A DNA stretch of 61,150 bases from Saprospiraceae bacterium (GCA_016715105.1 JADKBO010000040.1:1-61150), one strand, 5' to 3'; counted from the stretch's first letter, positions 1 through 9,487 are shown. Made by a program: numbers and translations. The notes: generated from the letters alone by a model not told the origin.

Positions 1-3000
1 GTAAATCCAACGTAAACGGATAGTCATTATTCTTAGGTGGTTCGAGCGGTTCTAACATATCCACGTTTGCTTCCTTGGCTTGAATGAATCTTGCACCTGT
101 TGACATGGCTTGTTGGTCAACCACCGTTGTCAATGCCTGAGGCGTATGATTTTCTTCATAAAATCTAGTCACACGACGGCCTTCTGCTTCAAAAGCATTG
201 ATGGGAAAAGTGTCATAATTTCTGCCACCAGGATGACTCACGTGGTAAGTAGCCACCGATAGATCTTTTATTCCAAGAATCATAAATGTCAAATACCAAT
301 GGTGTATCTACTTTTTTAGTTGGGTGCATGGCTGATGGGGGTGCCCATGCCTTGTATCTTACACCAGCAACAAAATGCATGGGAGTTGATGTATTATAAA
401 CAGGCACAATGGTTTTATTGCACAATAATTTATACCTATCAGCATTAAAATTACGTAAGCTCACTTCTACCCTTTCCATTGACGAATCAACAAATCTTGC
501 CGTACCCGAACTCGACATTTCTTCACCCAAAACATTCCAGGGTTCTATTCCAGCTCGTAAAACCAGTTCTGTTTCATCGACCACCATTCTGCCCAAAACA
601 GGAAATCTGAATTCCATGAAAGGTTCCAACCATTTCATTTTGAAGTCAATTCCCTGATCATTGAGGTAAAGAATGACTTCTTCCATGTCTCTGCGGATGT
701 AGTGAGAAATCATAAAGCGATCATGCAATTCGCTACCCCATTTGATGGGTTTGTGGGTAAAAGGTTTTTTCCAGAAAGCTGCAACCAAACCTCTGATCAA
801 TAAGAGTTGCACCAAACACATGTCTTTTTGAGGTGGCATGTCAAAACCCCTTAATTCAAGGATTCCCAATCTGCCTGTTGCTGAATCCGGGCTATACAAT
901 TTATCAATGCAAAACTCAGCACGATGGGTATTGCCCGTGATATCTGTCAATATATTTCTAAAAACCCGATCGACCATCCAAAAAGGTGGATTGGGATTAT
1001 TTTCCAATGCTTTGAAAGCGATTTCAAGGTTGTATATGGCGTCTGGTTTTCCCTCATCCAATCTCGGTGCCTGACTAGTCATGCCTATAAAAGGCGAACT
1101 AAATAAGTAAGACAAAGAAGGGTGATTGACCCAAAAAGCAAGCATACTTCTCAAAAGATCAGGTCTTCGCAAGATGGGAGATTCAGCTGGTGTCAAGCCG
1201 CCTAGCGCGATGTGATTTCCACCACCAGTTCCAGTATGTTTGCCATCGAGCATGAATTTCTGAGCTCCAAGTTTCACATTTTTGGCCTCTTCAAAAAGGA
1301 TGTCATAATTTTTGACAATGTCACCCCAATTGGTAGAAGGATGGATATTGATTTCGATGACACCAGGATCGGGTGCAACAACCAATTTTTCAATTCGTTT
1401 GTCAAACGGTGGTTGATAGCCTTCAATCATGATTGGCATGTTGAGGGTCTTCGCCACGTGTTGTAAAGTTGCAATCACTTCCAAAAACGGATCTATTGAA
1501 TCAAAAGGAGGTAAAAACACAGCTATTTTACCTTCTTTAATATGTAGACACAAAGCGGTTTTGATTGTTTTGGTAGAAAGACTACTTGGCGGGCTTGATT
1601 TGCGCTTCATGATTCTTTCATCCAAAACTTTAGGATCCAGGAGTGCCTTATCTTTTTCCATCGGGTCTGGAGGGAGTACAATTTCATCCAATTTTTCGTC
1701 GGCTGCTGTTGTTGGTAATCTATCCAAAGGTAGACGGTAACCAACATCAGAATTTCCCGGAATTAAATACAATTTCCCTCTCCTCAACTCCCATTTACAA
1801 CTTTGCCATTTATCATTTTTGTAATCCCACTTTAGTGGAATGACGATTCCAGAAGGATTACCCAAATCATTGTCCAACATTTGCGCTAAAGTGCGTCGAG
1901 CCATCGAATCTTTGAGGTCTATACCACTGATATCAATGTTGAGGGGCAGATTATTTTCTTCCCAAGCATAATAAAATGAATCTTCAAACGCTTCGTGAAT
2001 GCATTTTTCCGATAAGCCCATGCTAGCTGTGAGTGCATGAGCAAAAGTATTCATTTGTTGAAAATTCAAATTTCCGCGTTCATTGGGGTCGGCAATCAAA
2101 TGAGCTTCAGTCCACAAAGGTTGCAAGTCTTTTCTCCAATAGATTGCGTACTGCCACCTCGGTATCGGCTCACCTGGATACCATTTTCCTTGCCCAAAAT
2201 GAAGTAAGGCTTTATTTGCAAATCTTTCTTTTAAATTCAAGCTCAGTTGGAATGCCAGCTTACGTTTATCTGCTCCATCGGCGCCTTCATTCCATTGATC
2301 TGATTCCATATCAGTAGCAGAAACAAAGGTGGGTTCTCCACCCATGGTCAATCTTACATCACCTTCTTCCAATATTTTATCAACCTCATAGCCAAGGTTT
2401 CTGATCTCAGCTATTTCCCGATCATCGTATGGCAAAGTAATACGAGGCAATTCTTTGATACGTTTTACCTCATTTAAATATTCCATGGTAGCCGTTGCCC
2501 TTTCTGTAAAGCCAGTCACTGGCGCAGCACTTGCAGGATCAGGGGTACAAGCGAGCGGTATATGACCTTCACCTGCTAATAATCCAGAAGTAGCATCCAG
2601 TCCGATCCAACCAGCTCCTGGAATGAAGACTTCAGCCCATGCGTGCAAATCGGTAAAGTCGACTTCTGGGCCATTTGGACCATCTACAACCGTTTCGTCT
2701 GGTTTTAATTGTACTAAATACCCCGACACAAAACGAGCCGCCAAACCAAAACTTCTAAATAATTGTACCAACACCCATGCAGAATCCCTGCACGACCCAA
2801 GTGCTTTGTTTAAAGTGTCCTCACAGGTTTGGATACCTGCCTCGAGACGAATGACATAATTGATTCTTTTGAAAACAAATTGATTGACATTGACCAAAAA
2901 ATTGATCGATAAGTCATCCATAAATACAGATACATCTTCTTTGAGCTGGGCAAGCGTAGGCCCATTTTCTATTACCTCTAAATAAGGAGCTAATTCTTTC

Positions 3001-3332
3001 TGCAATTGCTCATCATAAGTAAAAGGAAATTTTTCAGCATATTCTTCCAAAAAAAAGTCAAATGGATTGAAAGTAACTAAGTCTGCAACGATGTCTACAT
3101 CTACTACCAATTCTTTGACCAAGTCCTGAAAAACGACCCTCGCATTGTAATTTCCGAATGGATCTTGTTGCCAATTTATAAAATGATTTTTTGGTTGAAT
3201 GTTGAGACTATAACTCACAATTGGAGTACGCGTATGAGGTGCAGGTTTGAGCCTGAAAACTTGTGGAAACACTTTAATCGGTCTATCATAGGTATATTTG
3301 GTGTGATGCCTTAAAGAAACACGTATCGACAT
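1..3332 (-). CDS. Large transglutaminase-like / DUF2126 protein, 3' end off window, frameshifted near 251
   Basis: The N-terminus (about residues 1-85) matches the bacterial transglutaminase N-domain. A transglutaminase core follows, with a Cys-His-Asp triad visible as C181 (GSCRDSAW), H230 (DLHAWAEVF) and D246 (GLDATSG). The rest, from about residue 325 (VRLTMGGEPTFVSATD), is DUF2126. The reading frame runs to residue 1027 (RSIGG), then shifts: the next codons in frame give a stop at 213, while the +1 frame continues YHVSHPGGRNYDTFP and stays open to base 1. Related proteins have GGCTYHV here, so two bases of a TGT codon appear to be missing near 250-252. The family is typically about 1,100 residues, so little is lost off the edge. 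It is divergent from the ATP-grasp/alpha-E/Anbu genes. Transglutaminase, ATP-grasp and alpha-E genes are the known companions of Anbu; their substrate is unknown. ATG start at 3332. Confidence 0.88.
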
Positions 3333-3554
3333 AAAATTCTTTTTTATCTAAAAATAACTATAAAAATTCCAAATCATCCTGAAATGACAAAATAGCATAT
3401 GTTGCCATTTAAAAGCAAATTTTATTTTCATAAATCTACTAAAATATCTTTTCATAATCTTATAAAGTTTGATGAAGTATGAATATCTTGAGGTTTATTC
3501 TTAAAAAGCTGAGAATATTAACATCGTAAACATCGCAATTTAAAGTATTAAAGT

Positions 3555-5070
3555 ATGGAAAGTTTGCTTAGTAAATACAAATTAAAACCAAATTGCTACG
3601 ACGAAGTCTTCAAAGAGGAAGAACAATATAGGAGTGAGTATTTCATGATAGATCAATTGCTTTCCAAAATGGACTTCAAAACTTATAAAAGTTTGAATGA
3701 GGAGGCCAAACTGAGCTTTTTAAATCAAGGAATTACATACGCATTATATACTGCGACAGAATCCACAGAAACTATTTTCCCTTTTGATTTATTTCCCAGA
3801 GTGATCTCTAGCAGTGATTGGGAAGTTTTGGAAAAAGGCATGCTCCAAAGGAATAAAGCGCTCAATTTATTCATTCATGATGTTTACAATGACGCCAAAA
3901 TTCTGAAAGATAAAGTCATTCCAGAAGCATTGGTCAAAACCAGTAAACATTACGTCAAAGAGATGGAAGGCTTTTCTCCAGTCGGTGACATTTATTGCCA
4001 AATTTGCGGGACAGATTTGATCAGGCACTCAGATGGAAATTTCTATATTTTGGAAGACAATTTGAGGAGTCCATCGGGTGTTAGTTATGTGCTTTCAAAT
4101 CGCGTCACTTTATCCAGAACGTTGCCGCATCTTTTCCAGGGAAAACTCATTCATCCAGTGAGTCAATACCCCAATGAATTATTGAGAACACTGCGTTCTG
4201 TTTCGCCCCAACAAAAGTTGGATATTACTTGTGTTTTACTCACCCCTGGACAATATAATTCTGCGTATTACGAGCATTCCTTTTTGGCAAAACAAATGGG
4301 AATTGAACTCGTGGAAGGTGGTGATTTATTCGTAGAAAATGACTTTGTTTATATGAATAGCATTGGACTCAAAAAAAAAGGTAGATGTTATTTATAGAAG
4401 AATTGACGATGCCTTTTTGGACCCGCATGTTTTTAGAAAAGATTCTATGTTGGGGGTTCCCGGAGTGATGGGCGCATATCTCAAAGGAAATGTTTCAATC
4501 GTCAATGCACCAGGTACAGGTATTTCTGACGACAAGGCTGTTTGTGCTTATGTTCCAGATATGATCAAATATTATTTGAGTGAAGAACCAATCATTTCCA
4601 ATGTTCCAACCTATATTTGCGAGCGCCCTCAGGATTTGCAATACACTCTTGACCACATCGAAAAGCTTGTTGTAAAGCCCGTAGATATGTCTGGAGGTTA
4701 TGGTGTGACCATCATGGATACACTCACAAAAGCAGAAGTGGAGGAAGTAAAGGAAAAGATTAAAGCAAATCCAAGGGAATTCATAGCACAACCAAAAATG
4801 ATGCTCAGTACACATGCCACCTACATAGAAGATGAAAACTGCTTCGAACCCAGACACATAGATCTTAGAACTTTCACGCTGATGGGCAAAGATTTCTCTT
4901 ATGTTCTACCCGGAGGTTTGAGTAGAGTTGCTTTGAAAAAAGATAGCCTCATTGTAAATTCTTCTCAAGGTGGAGGATCAAAAGATACTTGGGTCATCAT
5001 GGACCAATCTAGTTTGGATAATAGTCATGCGCACGGCCAAACACAATCTCAATCTCAATCTCAATCTTAA
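3555..5070 (+). CDS. Circularly permuted ATP-grasp protein (DUF404/DUF407 type), frameshifted at an A9 run
   Basis: Two overlapping frames together make one protein of about 504 residues, close to the usual family length. The first (from ATG 3555) carries the N-terminal part, including GDIYCQICGTDLIRHSDG and YILEDNLRSPSG. The second, from about 4371, continues KVDVIYRRIDDAFLDP, GVPGVMGAYLKGNV and KPVDMSGGYGV, typical of the CP_ATP-grasp_2 family found in Anbu operons. The switch lies at nine A residues (4371-4379); eight would restore one frame. The shift needed is +1, so the A-AAA-AAG sequence here is not a conventional -1 slippery site. The C-terminus ends in a QSQSQSQS tail encoded by a CAATCT hexanucleotide repeat (about 5043-5069). 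The alpha-E gene begins 19 bp downstream, so an operon is likely. Family members are thought to form amide or peptide bonds; the product is not known. Confidence 0.88.
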
Positions 5071-5089
5071 GGAAAGTAAATCGTAAAAA

Positions 5090-6025
5090 ATGCTTGTAAG
5101 AATTGCAGAAAGTCTCTATTGGACTGGAAGATATTTTAGAAGGGCAATGTATTTGTCTAAATTTTTAAGAGTTCAATATTTTTCAACCTTGGATGCTTCG
5201 ATGGCCGCCAATCTTGAATTTACACTCAGATCTATACTCAATATGAATGGAGTGGCCTATGATCCTGATAAACCATTATCTGAGTCTGAAGTATTGATGA
5301 AAGTAGGATTTGACTTAGATAATCCTGCGAGTATTTATTCTACATTGGTAGCGGTGAGAGAAAATACAAGAGCGCTCAGGCATGTTTTGTCTTCTGAAGT
5401 TTGGGAGTCAACCAATATGATGTACCATTTTGCAAAAAATTATAATCAGGACTATTATAAAAAACGTGGATTGCATGAATTTACAACCAAGGTAGAAGAA
5501 CATGTAAAAATAATCAGATCTAATATACATGGTACCATGTTACGTACGGATGATTATTACTTTTTGATGCTCGGCTCTTGGTTAGAAGAAATCACTCAAA
5601 TCTTGAGAATACTGCAATCCAAAATGTATGACATGGAGATCTTAAGTGAAGATGGTGAAATCATACCTTTGATGCAATATCAGTGGACCATAACGCTCAA
5701 GTCATTGGAGTCCTTTGACATGCACAACAAATTCTACCAAAACATCACTTCTACTCAATCAGTTGTAGAGTTTTTGATCAATAATCCAAAATTTCCTAGA
5801 TCGCTATATTACAATATTTCTCATTTGATTAGAGATGTATCAAAGATATCTATCAGACCTGAAGGGTTTTCAAAATTTATATTCGATTTAGAAAAATTGG
5901 AAAGTGATGTGAAATTCTACTCTTTTGAGGATAATGCACAACTTCATGACTTTTTAGAAGATTTAGCGAAAAGAGTGGCAAGTATTCATGATATTTGCAA
6001 CGAATTGTATTTTCACAAAAGATAG
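5090..6025 (+). CDS. Alpha-E domain protein (DUF403)
   Basis: This 311-residue, all-helical protein begins MLVRIAESLYWTGRYFRRAMYL, close to the conserved alpha-E N-terminus with its ESLYW.GRY motif. The central region with REN-ARALRHVLSSEVWE and the later LGSWLEEITQILRIL also fit DUF403. It lies 19 bp after the ATP-grasp gene and 27 bp before the Anbu gene, and is almost always paired with the ATP-grasp protein. It has no signal peptide, so it is probably cytoplasmic. Its biochemical role is unestablished; it is proposed to act with the ATP-grasp partner in making a small peptide-like product. The ATG start is supported by the conserved N-terminus. Confidence 0.9.
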   Translation: MLVRIAESLYWTGRYFRRAMYLSKFLRVQYFSTLDASMAANLEFTLRSILNMNGVAYDPDKPLSESEVLMKVGFDLDNPASIYSTLVAVRENTRALRHVLSSEVWESTNMMYHFAKNYNQDYYKKRGLHEFTTKVEEHVKIIRSNIHGTMLRTDDYYFLMLGSWLEEITQILRILQSKMYDMEILSEDGEIIPLMQYQWTITLKSLESFDMHNKFYQNITSTQSVVEFLINNPKFPRSLYYNISHLIRDVSKISIRPEGFSKFIFDLEKLESDVKFYSFEDNAQLHDFLEDLAKRVASIHDICNELYFHKR

Positions 6026-6052
6026 AAACATCCAACTTAAAGACTCACTCTC

Positions 6053-6802
6053 ATGACATATTGCCTCGGCATCAAGGTAAAGGAAGGCTTAGTCGCTATT
6101 GCTGACACACGCATCACTTCCGGAACTGAAACTACTACTGCAAAGAAAATTTCTATTCATAAAAATGGTAAAAATAACTTGTTTTTGATGACGTCTGGAT
6201 TGCGTTCTATCAGAGATAAAGCGGTTACTTATTTTGAAGAATTACTAGAAGTTGACGATATTCCCTACAACAAAATGTACAAGGTCGTCAATGCTTTTGG
6301 GAGTCAATTGAGAAGAGTTTCTCATGAAGACAGAGAGGCTTTGAATGATTCTGGTCTGTTTTTCAATCTATTTACCATTGTTGGGGGAAAGCTAGAAAAT
6401 GACAAAGAACACAAATTATTTTTATTATATCCCGAAGGGAATTGGATCGAAATTGGTGACGCAACTCCTTTTTGCATCATCGGGAATTCTGGGTATGGAA
6501 AGCCTATCTTAGCAAGAACGGTTACTGCTGATTCTTCCATCAAATTTGCTTTAAAAACTGGTTTTCTTTCTTTTGACTCCACGAGAGTATCTGCCAATGA
6601 TGTGGGTTATCCAATTGATGTTGCAATCTTCAAAGTGGAAGATGGCACTTTAATTGAAAAAAGATTTCAAGAAGACGAGTTGAAAGAAATCAGCTACGCT
6701 TGGGGTGCTAAAATAAAAGAAGCTATTTTGGAAATTCCTGACTTTTGGATAGATGAAATGATGAATGATCCAGATTCCACTTTTACTAACTTACAACAAT
6801 AA
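6053..6802 (+). CDS. Anbu-type proteasome-like peptidase
   Basis: This 249-residue protein starts MTYCLGIKVKEGLVAIADTR. After removal of Met, Thr1 would be the N-terminal nucleophile. Counting from that Thr, Asp17 (IADTR) sits exactly where proteasome beta-type hydrolases place it, and Lys30/31 (TAKKI) lies near the position-33 lysine. There is no propeptide, as expected of Anbu. The length matches the Anbu family rather than HslV, which is shorter. It is the third gene of an ATP-grasp/alpha-E/Anbu cluster with a divergent transglutaminase, the arrangement known for Anbu. Anbu assembles into open helical or ring structures; its physiological substrate is unclear. The assignment is secure; the function in this organism is inferred. 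Confidence 0.92.
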   Translation: MTYCLGIKVKEGLVAIADTRITSGTETTTAKKISIHKNGKNNLFLMTSGLRSIRDKAVTYFEELLEVDDIPYNKMYKVVNAFGSQLRRVSHEDREALNDSGLFFNLFTIVGGKLENDKEHKLFLLYPEGNWIEIGDATPFCIIGNSGYGKPILARTVTADSSIKFALKTGFLSFDSTRVSANDVGYPIDVAIFKVEDGTLIEKRFQEDELKEISYAWGAKIKEAILEIPDFWIDEMMNDPDSTFTNLQQ

Positions 6803-6822
6803 AAGTCTACGTTTAATTGATA

Positions 6823-7140
6823 TTAAGAAGTGGTAATGATGAGTTCATTTCCTGAAATGTCAATTGATTTTATGAACTGCTGGGCATTCCTGAATTGATA
6901 AACTTTTCTCAATCTCAGTACTTGATTATTTTTTAATTGAGTTCCTTGTACAATCAACAATTGTCCTTCTTCAATTATTTCAAGGTTACTCATATCCATA
7001 CCTTCCGCACTTACCACATTGCTGCCACAAAATAGGTAAGGATAATCCTGCTGTACAGATGGTTGCTTTGCCTGTGGTATAAAAACTGATACCAAACCAG
7101 AAAAAGTAGATGTAAATATATTTTGAAGATTCAAGTTCAT
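6823..7140 (-). CDS. Hypothetical protein, about 105 residues
   Basis: This short reading frame converges on the Anbu gene, 20 bp from its stop. The longer frame opens at 7161 (MLTRYTY), but the ATG at 7140 (MNLNLQNIFTSTFSGL) is a more natural start. The C-terminal half looks like a small beta-rich domain (EIIEEGQLLIVQGTQL, SIDISGNELIITTS). I do not recognise a family. There is no clear signal peptide or membrane segment. Codon use resembles the neighbours. It could be a real small protein or a chance frame; the clean fit between genes favours the former modestly. Confidence 0.5.
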   Translation of the reverse strand: MNLNLQNIFTSTFSGLVSVFIPQAKQPSVQQDYPYLFCGSNVVSAEGMDMSNLEIIEEGQLLIVQGTQLKNNQVLRLRKVYQFRNAQQFIKSIDISGNELIITTS

Positions 7141-7329
7141 ATAGGTATAACGCGTGAGCAATGAGATTATGTTCAGGGTTCAAAGATAATACTTTATATT
7201 ACAAATAATCATAATATTTAATACATTTGTTTTTAGATATTTAAAAGATTGATTTTGAATAATTTAATATTTTACCCATCCTTTTTCAAGTGGTGCATTT
7301 CACTACTTCCTTATAAAAACCATAGAGGG

Positions 7330-7445
7330 CCCAGAGGGGTTAAATATTATAGCCATGGATGAAATCCATGGTAAAAATGAAGCCAGAATATGATTTTGGC
7401 GGGATTTTTGGCCAAAGTTCCAAAAATCATGACAAAATCCCAATG
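7330..7445. repeat. REP-like extragenic element, copy 1
   Basis: This contains CAGAGGGG (7332-7339) and then a hairpin with perfect 8-bp arms CCATGGAT / ATCCATGG (7353-7360 and 7364-7371) around a GAA loop. The same two blocks, 22-23 bp apart and followed by AGAA and a TATGATTT sequence, recur at 8954-9060. The flanks are non-coding. It resembles the dispersed extragenic palindromes common in Bacteroidota genomes; no tyrosine transposase that might mobilise it is present in the window. Confidence 0.6.
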
Positions 7446-7698
7446 ACCATTTTAAGAAGCCGTGAATGCACCCTTTTCAGGGCGAATTATTTCTCTCGCT
7501 CTTTATACAAAAGCCATTGCATTTGCTGGTACTAATCCTTTCCGATCAAAAAAGAGAGAATTACCACCCTTTTCAAACAAATCAGAATTTACAAACGATT
7601 TACCATTATAAAAAGGCAACGATCTCTTGGTAATGGTGCAGAAAACATAAAATTACCAAGCGACTTTAAAATACATTGTGGTTAGTTAGGTTTATAAG
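7446..7698 (+). other. Gene-free stretch with a hairpin, ending at a strong terminator; possible unannotated transcript
   Basis: No convincing reading frame is present on either strand. A perfect 9-bp inverted repeat, CTTGGTAAT / ATTACCAAG, lies at 7626-7634 and 7652-7660. The stretch ends at a strong plus-strand terminator (7699-7732), although no plus-strand gene lies upstream nearer than Anbu, which ends at 6802 and faces an opposing frame. A short non-coding RNA is one explanation. I could not match it to 6S RNA, tmRNA, RNase P or SRP RNA by eye. Confidence 0.3.
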
Positions 7699-7738
7699 GC
7701 CATCAGATTTGACTTATCTGATGGCTTTTTTTATTTTT
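7699..7738 (+). terminator. Rho-independent terminator without an adjacent upstream gene
   Basis: Perfect 10-bp arms GCCATCAGAT (7699-7708) and ATCTGATGGC (7716-7725) enclose a 7-nt loop and are followed by TTTTTTTATTTTT. It lies about 50 bp before the lipoprotein gene at 7773 and reads in the same direction, so it insulates that gene from any transcript starting upstream. Confidence 0.85.
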
Positions 7739-7772
7739 ATTTGTTAACTTTAATGCATCCAAAATCATCAAA

Positions 7773-8876
7773 ATGAATCTAAAAAATATTACACTCTTAT
7801 TCATCATTTCAACTCTTTTTGCTTGTTCTAGCCAAAAGGCTTTGTTTTACAAATATGCTGATAGTGCTGATAAAGTCATTATCAAAAAAGTATTGGATCA
7901 GGACGAGATATATCAAGCTGCATATATGTTCACACCTTTATTTGGCAGTCAAAAAACAATCATTTACCAACCAGACGAATTCAGATATTTTTATCCAGCA
8001 AGTACTGTAAAATTTCCTATTGCATTGATGGCCATCGAGAAGATGAATGAAGAAAAATTGGGTTTGGATAATTTCTTTTTTGTAGAAGGGGACAGCATCA
8101 TCACAAGTTTGCGCAAGGAGATCACCAAAATCTTTGCGGTAAGTGACAACGACGCCTACAATCGCCTTTTTGAATGGCTGGGTCAAGAAGAAATAGACAG
8201 AAGACTTAAAAATTGGGGTATGACCAATACTCGGATTATTCACCGACTTTCTACGCCAAATTCCGGGGATAGTATTACCAGAAAAGTCATGTTCAGAACA
8301 GATGGACTCAACCAACGAGTATATGACAGTAAATTGAATGTTATTCCTAAACCATTGGCAGGGATAATTAAAACCTCCCTAGGCACGGGTTACATGATGG
8401 CGGATAGTTTAGTGGTCAGCCCAATGGATTTCTCCAATAAAAATTTCATGGCCCTTACTGATCTTCATCTTTTGATGACTCAACTCATGGCCACAACTAC
8501 TCCTTCCAAATTAAAAATTACTGCAAGCGATAAAGAATTTTTGAAAGATGTTATGAGCGCCTCGCCAAAATCCAAAGGATATGATGAGGCCCATTATCCA
8601 GACAATTATGTCAAGTTTTTAATCAAAGGTGCCAGTGTTTTTAATGAAAATAATTCCATCATTATTTATAATAAAGTAGGCCAAGCTTATGGTTTTCTGA
8701 CCGATTGTTCTTATGTTTTGGATAAGAAAAGTGGCAAAGCATTCATCATGACTGCAACCATATTGGTCAATTCAGATGGAATATTCAATGATGATCATTA
8801 TGAATACGATGAGGTGGGATTTCCATTTATGGGTGCATTGGGCAGAGCTGCATTAGAAAGGGTACGTGGTATGTAA
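7773..8876 (+). CDS. Lipoprotein of the class A beta-lactamase-like serine hydrolase fold
   Basis: This 367-residue protein has a signal peptide ending at the lipobox TLFAC (Cys18), so it is probably anchored in a membrane facing the periplasm. The three active-site motifs of class A enzymes are present: S77-T-V-K80, S124-D125-N126 (VSDNDAYNRLFEWLG), and K301-V-G as the KTG equivalent (YNKVGQAYGF). It is about 70-80 residues longer than classical class A beta-lactamases, with inserted segments around residues 160-210. The whole fits the beta-lactamase2-type serine hydrolases of Bacteroidota rather than a resistance enzyme. True substrates could be peptidoglycan peptides, an ester, or a beta-lactam; the sequence does not decide. 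It follows a strong terminator and is probably monocistronic. A weak TAACTTTA box lies at 7745-7752. Confidence 0.8.
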   Translation: MNLKNITLLFIISTLFACSSQKALFYKYADSADKVIIKKVLDQDEIYQAAYMFTPLFGSQKTIIYQPDEFRYFYPASTVKFPIALMAIEKMNEEKLGLDNFFFVEGDSIITSLRKEITKIFAVSDNDAYNRLFEWLGQEEIDRRLKNWGMTNTRIIHRLSTPNSGDSITRKVMFRTDGLNQRVYDSKLNVIPKPLAGIIKTSLGTGYMMADSLVVSPMDFSNKNFMALTDLHLLMTQLMATTTPSKLKITASDKEFLKDVMSASPKSKGYDEAHYPDNYVKFLIKGASVFNENNSIIIYNKVGQAYGFLTDCSYVLDKKSGKAFIMTATILVNSDGIFNDDHYEYDEVGFPFMGALGRAALERVRGM

Positions 8877-8902
8877 AATGAGGACTCTTCAAAAACGACA
8901 AA

Positions 8903-9060
8903 ATTGTAGGGATCATCCCTACCGGGTCCATTTCATCACTTTGTTTAAATTTACCCCAGAGGGGAAATTATAAATAAATCATGGATGAAGTCCATGGCTT
9001 AGAAAGAAGCATATGATTTGGGATTTTGGATGCTTCCAAATTAATGACAATCCCAAACAA
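8903..9060. repeat. REP-like extragenic element, copy 2, with a GTAGGGAT palindrome
   Basis: A palindrome GTAGGGAT-C-ATCCCTAC (about 8908-8924) precedes CCCCAGAGGGG (8954-8964) and a hairpin CATGGA / TCCATG (8980-8985 and 8991-8996). The last two blocks match the element at 7330-7445 in order and spacing. GTAGGGATCATCCC recurs at about 9307-9320 and 9411-9424. Everything is non-coding, downstream of the serine hydrolase gene. Confidence 0.6.
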
Positions 9061-9199
9061 ATAAGTGATGAATAGCCTCCCAACCCACTTCAAGGGAAAT
9101 TCTTTCATTAAATTTTACCCATGTTGTGGAAATTATCAAAGTTCAAATCCCCTCTTCCAGATTTTAAGAAGAGATAAGATTCTTAGGATTCGGGATCCG

Positions 9200-9430
9200 A
9201 CTTTATGATATTGAATAAATGGATTTTAGAACCTCATAAAGTATCTACATTCCTGGGGGCGTGTGGGAGAGGTTCAAATCCTGTCATCCCGACTTTATTG
9301 AAGATTGTAGGGATCATCCCGACTTTATTATAATAATATGCATTTTAGAACCTCATAAATTATTCACATTCCTTGAATTCTTGGGGGCGTGTGCGCGTCC
9401 CTACAAAATTGTAGGGATCATCCCGACTTT
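9200..9430. repeat. Two degenerate tandem units containing a 3' tRNA-Pro-like fragment
   Basis: TTTTAGAACCTCATAAA occurs at 9224-9240 and 9343-9359, GGGGGCGTGTG at 9255-9265 and 9383-9393, and CATCCCGACTTT at 9285, 9315 and 9419. The units are therefore about 120 bp apart. In the first unit, 9253-9292 resembles the 3' half of a tRNA-Pro(GGG): an anticodon-loop-like TGGGGG, a T-arm GGTTCAAATCC with one mismatch in its stem, and CATCCCG as the acceptor 3' strand. No 5' half is present, so it is not a functional tRNA. Confidence 0.5.
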
Positions 9431-9479
9431 TTTTACCACAAATTGAGCTAAATCATCATCCTCTTTCTAAAAAATGATT

Positions 9480-9487
9480 TACTTTTG
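9480..9487 (+). promoter_or_regulatory. Bacteroidota -7 box TACTTTTG
   Basis: This is an exact match to TAnnTTTG, ending 6 bp before the ATG at 9494. Transcription would begin almost at the start codon, giving a leaderless or near-leaderless message. The same TACTTTTGCGC context precedes guaB. No -33 TTG stands at the usual distance. Confidence 0.55.

Noticed and set aside
4365..4385. Programmed -1 frameshift at A-AAA-AAG in the ATP-grasp gene
   Set aside because: The second frame is reached by a +1 (or -2) shift, not -1, and eight A residues would simply restore one frame. An indel is the better explanation.
7443..7535. Thirty-codon frame MTILRSRECTLF on the plus strand
   Set aside because: Too short, Arg/Ser-rich by chance, no family resemblance, and inside a region better explained as non-coding.
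9253..9292. A functional tRNA-Pro gene
   Set aside because: Only the 3' half is recognisable, the T-stem has a mismatch, and no acceptor 5' strand, D-arm or anticodon stem partner is found upstream.
9261..9446. Sixty-one-codon plus-strand frame in the repeat region
   Set aside because: Lies wholly in duplicated tRNA-like units; its peptide repeats (CHPDFIE, HPDFIII) follow from the DNA repeats.
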